Shown here piece by piece: positions 61,499 to 64,000 of a DNA stretch of 64,000 nucleotides. Position 1 is the first letter of the stretch. Every line of letters starts with the position of its first letter. The DNA lies in contig NZ_CP065373.1 in the NCBI RefSeq assembly GCF_015710575.1, positions 2,852,001 through 2,916,000 on the forward strand, read 5' to 3'. This DNA is from Mycolicibacterium mengxianglii (lineage in GTDB: Bacteria > Actinomycetota > Actinomycetes > Mycobacteriales > Mycobacteriaceae). The translations under genes and the position numbers were made by a program. The notes beneath the pieces were generated by a model. The model searched no databases. It saw only the letters and a program-made list of their open reading frames with translations, and was not told the origin of the DNA.

Positions 61499-63703
61499 TC
61501 AGCCCCTGCGGCGTCGGATCGCGCGCCCGATGCGTGAGCCGAGCTGCTTTACCGGCGCCGGCAAGGTCCTTGGACTTGCGGGCACGGGCCTGACCGGCGG
61601 GGCCTGCGTTCTCGCCTCGGATACGACGGTCTGGTCGTCTTGCGGCTCGGCCGACTTGTCCTCGTCGATCTCGGCTTCGCCTTCGGCGGCTTCTTCTTCG
61701 TCCTCGGCCTGCACATCAGCGGCAGACTCCGGCTCATCACGGTCGAGCTCTTCCTGCTGCTCTGACACCGGCACGCCCTCGGCGACAGTTGCCTCATCGG
61801 CTTGCAGGCTCTCGAGGTCAGCCTCGTCGATGGGATCGTGGTCCTCGTCGATCAGCTGTGCGTCGGCGGACTCCGCGGACGGGGTTTCGATCACCACTGC
61901 CGGATCGGCGGTGACTTCGGCCTCCAGTTCCGCCTCATCCTCGACCGACTCGATGGCTTCGCCCTCGGCGGCTTCTTCTTCGTCCTCGGCCTGCACATCA
62001 GCGGCAGACTCCGGCTCATCACGGTCGAGCTCTTCCTGCTGCTCTGACACCGGCACGCCCTCGGCGACGGTTGCCTCATCGGCTTGCAGGCTCTCGAGCT
62101 CGTCCTCGTCGATGAGCTGTGCGTCGGCGGACTCCGCGGACGGGGTTTCGATCACCACTGCCGGATCGGCGGTGACTTCAGCCTCCAGTTCCGCCTCATC
62201 CTCGACCGACTCGATGGCTTCGCCCTCGGCGGCTTCTTCTTCGTCCTCGGCCTGCACATCAGCGGCAGACTCCGGCTCATCACGGTCGAGCTCTTCCTGC
62301 TGCTCTGACACCGGCACGCCCTCGGCGACAGTTGCCTCATCGGCTTGCAGGCTCTCGAGGTCGTCCTCGTCGATGGGATCGTGGTCCTCGTCGATGAGCT
62401 GTGCGTCGGCGGACTCCGCGGACGGGGTCTCGATCACCACTACCGGATCGGCGGTGACTTCACCCTCCAGTTCCGCTTCATCCTCAACCAACACCGGCAC
62501 GTCCTCGGCGACGGTTGCCTCATCGACCTGCAGGATCTCGAGCTCGTCCCCGTCGATGCGCTCTGCGTCGACGGACTCCGCGACCGGGGTCTCGATCACC
62601 ACTACCGGATCGGCGGTGACTTCAGCCTCCAGTTCCACCTCGTCCTCAACCGACACCGGCACGTCCTCGGCGTCGGTTGCCTCATCGGCCTGCAGGCTCT
62701 CGACACCGGGCTCGGGGTCAGGCTCTTCCCGGCCGGCGACCGTCGCCGCAGCGACGACACCGGTGGGAACCGCGGCCGCGGCCACGGTCTTGACCAGCTC
62801 GGGACTGCGTTCTTCGTCGGGAACGGCCTCGGCAGTATCGCCGCGCAATGACTCCGGCGCCTCACGGCCCTTGGGCGCGAGGATGACGTAGACGACTGCG
62901 CCGATGAACACGAACGTCGCCGTGAACGAGTTGATCCGAATACCGGCGATCAGCGTCGCGAAATCGTCGCGCATCAACTCCACGCCGAAGCGGCCCACGC
63001 AGTAACCCGCCACATAGAGCGCGAACAGTCGACCGTGCCCGAGCTTGAATCGCCGGTCGACATAAAGCAACGCGGCGAAAACCAGCAGATTCCAGAGGAG
63101 TTCGTAAAGGAACGTCGGATGGACCACCGCAGCGACCTGCCCGGTCGACACCCCGTTGAGGGAGTGCACATCGATGATCCCGGACGGATCACGCCGGTAG
63201 AAGATCTCCATCCCCCACGGGACATCGGTCTGCCGGCCGTAGAGCTCCTGATTGAAGTAGTTGCCCAACCGACCAATGGCCTGCGCCAGCACGATCCCCG
63301 GGGCGATCGCATCGCCGAATGCAGGCAGCGGAATTCCCCGGCTCCGGCAACCGATCCACGCTCCGACCCCGCCGAGCGCTACCGCACCCCAGATGCCCAG
63401 GCCGCCGTCCCAGATCCGCAACGCCGCCGCCGGTCCGGCTCCACCCTCGCCGAAGTAGGTCTGCCAGTCGGTGATGACGTGATAAAGCCGGCCACCGATG
63501 AGGCCGAACGGCACTGCCCACAGCGCAATGTCGTAAATGACGCCCCGCTCGCCCCCACGGGCCTCCCACCGCCGGTCGCCGATGACCAGCGCGGCGATGA
63601 TTCCCACGATGATGAAGATGGCGTACGCACGGATCGGGACCGGACCCAGATGCCAGACACCCTGCGACGGGCTAGGGAAGGCGGCCAGAAGCGTGATGTT
63701 CAC
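61499..63703 (-). CDS. lgt: Prolipoprotein diacylglyceryl transferase with long acidic repeat tail
   Basis: This 734-residue protein transfers diacylglycerol from phosphatidylglycerol to the lipobox cysteine of prolipoproteins in the membrane. The enzyme domain (1-290) has seven membrane helices, the Lgt signature [20 protein letters not shown], and [11 protein letters not shown]. The remaining 440 residues are a cytoplasmic-type low-complexity tail rich in Glu, Asp and Ala, built from repeats, ending in a basic [11 protein letters not shown]. Usual Lgt length is 260-300, and mycobacterial forms are often extended. GTG 63703 overlaps the trpA stop (GTGA), so lgt is translated with the tryptophan operon. 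Confidence 0.93.
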   Translation of the reverse strand: MNITLLAAFPSPSQGVWHLGPVPIRAYAIFIIVGIIAALVIGDRRWEARGGERGVIYDIALWAVPFGLIGGRLYHVITDWQTYFGEGGAGPAAALRIWDGGLGIWGAVALGGVGAWIGCRSRGIPLPAFGDAIAPGIVLAQAIGRLGNYFNQELYGRQTDVPWGMEIFYRRDPSGIIDVHSLNGVSTGQVAAVVHPTFLYELLWNLLVFAALLYVDRRFKLGHGRLFALYVAGYCVGRFGVELMRDDFATLIAGIRINSFTATFVFIGAVVYVILAPKGREAPESLRGDTAEAVPDEERSPELVKTVAAAAVPTGVVAAATVAGREEPDPEPGVESLQADEATDAEDVPVSVEDEVELEAEVTADPVVVIETPVAESVDAERIDGDELEILQVDEATVAEDVPVLVEDEAELEGEVTADPVVVIETPSAESADAQLIDEDHDPIDEDDLESLQADEATVAEGVPVSEQQEELDRDEPESAADVQAEDEEEAAEGEAIESVEDEAELEAEVTADPAVVIETPSAESADAQLIDEDELESLQADEATVAEGVPVSEQQEELDRDEPESAADVQAEDEEEAAEGEAIESVEDEAELEAEVTADPAVVIETPSAESADAQLIDEDHDPIDEADLESLQADEATVAEGVPVSEQQEELDRDEPESAADVQAEDEEEAAEGEAEIDEDKSAEPQDDQTVVSEARTQAPPVRPVPASPRTLPAPVKQLGSRIGRAIRRRRG
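61640..62520. repeat. Large tandem repeat array in the lgt tail
   Basis: Two near-identical full units with offsets of 282 bp (61802 to 62084) and 261 bp (62084 to 62345) are followed by partial, diverged copies up to about 62700. Each encodes about 87-94 residues containing [19 protein letters not shown] and [19 protein letters not shown]. The 21-bp length difference is one 7-residue insertion (DHDPIDE-type). Confidence 0.85.
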
Positions 63704-64000
63704 CCAGGGACCTCAGTCGCTTTCTGCCGGACACCAGCTGCAAGTTCTTCACCCAACACACGCACCGCAGACAGCCCGGCCGGGCCGCCTTCGCCCAGTG
63801 CCGATACCAACGCTGAACCGACGATGACGCCGTCGGCGTACGAACCGATCTGCGCCGCCTGCTCGCCGGAGCGCACACCCAGCCCCACACCGACGGGGAT
63901 GTCCGAGACCGCTTTGACCCGAGCAACGAGTTCGGGTGCGGCGTTGGACACCGCGTCCCGCGCACCCGTGACACCCATCGTTGATGCGGCATACACGAAG
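63700..64000 (-). CDS. trpA: Tryptophan synthase alpha subunit, 3' part (runs off the window)
   Basis: This is the C-terminal about 100 residues of TrpA, which cleaves indole-3-glycerol phosphate to indole in the tryptophan pathway. Visible family blocks are [14 protein letters not shown], the phosphate-binding [22 protein letters not shown], and [15 protein letters not shown]. The 5' part lies beyond position 64000. The stop overlaps the lgt start (GTGA), as in other mycobacteria where trpA and lgt are adjacent. Confidence 0.93.
   Translation of the reverse strand, partial: FVYAASTMGVTGARDAVSNAAPELVARVKAVSDIPVGVGLGVRSGEQAAQIGSYADGVIVGSALVSALGEGGPAGLSAVRVLGEELAAGVRQKATEVPG

Noticed and set aside
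61640..62520. CRISPR array
   Set aside because: The repeats are 261-282 bp, in frame within lgt and without spacers. There are no cas genes in the window.
61137..62891. 584-codon open frame on the plus strand opposite lgt
   Set aside because: It is a Ser/Ala low-complexity shadow created by the acidic repeat array of lgt. It starts inside DUF427 and has no ribosome-binding site or domain.

Overview
The window reads as a chromosomal segment of a high-GC actinomycete, most likely a fast-growing mycobacterium (Mycolicibacterium type). The main grounds are the block trpA-lgt-TM2 protein-DUF2752 protein-(gltB-gltD)-pyk-tesB at the right end, which matches mycobacterial gene order except for the gltBD placement; an erythritol/threitol utilisation cluster of the kind known from M. 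smegmatis; a FAAL-type PKS/NRPS; F420/LLM and DUF427 genes; and many starts preceded by a TANNNT box 5-8 nt upstream, the usual mycobacterial leaderless-transcript arrangement. No tRNA, rRNA, insertion sequence, integrase or CRISPR array was seen.

Layout. 0-3.2 kb: a three-gene uracil catabolism (URC-type) operon. 3.2-8.1 kb: small housekeeping and metabolic genes (LLM oxidoreductase, glyoxalase-fold protein, MmyB-type regulator with a thioesterase, ureohydrolase). 8.1-17.7 kb: an AT-rich leader followed by a tightly coupled operon for a giant secreted protein (sugar-dehydrogenase propeller, PKD domain, three repeated lectin-like domains) and four membrane glycan enzymes (GtrA, GT2, GT-C, cellulose-synthase-like GT2). 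17.8-29.4 kb: erythritol/threitol cluster (derI, derK, an ABC importer with two different ATPases, eltD) divergent from a SorC-type regulator, plus an FGGY kinase. 29.5-46 kb: an ECF sigma factor divergent from a FAAL-PKS and an NRPS that ends in two KAS III-like domains, followed by a LolCDE/MacB-like ABC exporter and an MFS transporter. 46-51 kb: BrkB-type protein, DMT exporter with divergent LysR, old yellow enzyme, MFS. 51-64 kb: tesB, pyk, gltD, gltB, small membrane proteins, DUF427, lgt with a long acidic repeat tail, and the 3' end of trpA.

The strongest candidate for an undescribed system is the 30.1-44.4 kb locus. FAAL would load a fatty acid on ACP1 and the PKS module would pass it to ACP2. 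The KS of that module has Gln at one catalytic His position, and its AT has lost the whole small subdomain. The NRPS module (C-A-PCP) would add one amino acid. There is no thioesterase or reductase. Instead the NRPS carries one KAS III domain with an intact Cys-His-Asn triad, fused to a second KAS III-like domain that lacks all three residues, an active/inactive pairing reminiscent of PqsC/PqsB. An FtsX-type ABC exporter follows directly. Upstream lie a perfect CRP-type dyad and a nested inverted repeat. The second candidate is the secreted-dehydrogenase/glycan-synthase operon at 8.7-17.7 kb.

All functional calls rest on hand-read motifs and family knowledge. No database search, alignment or structure prediction was run.
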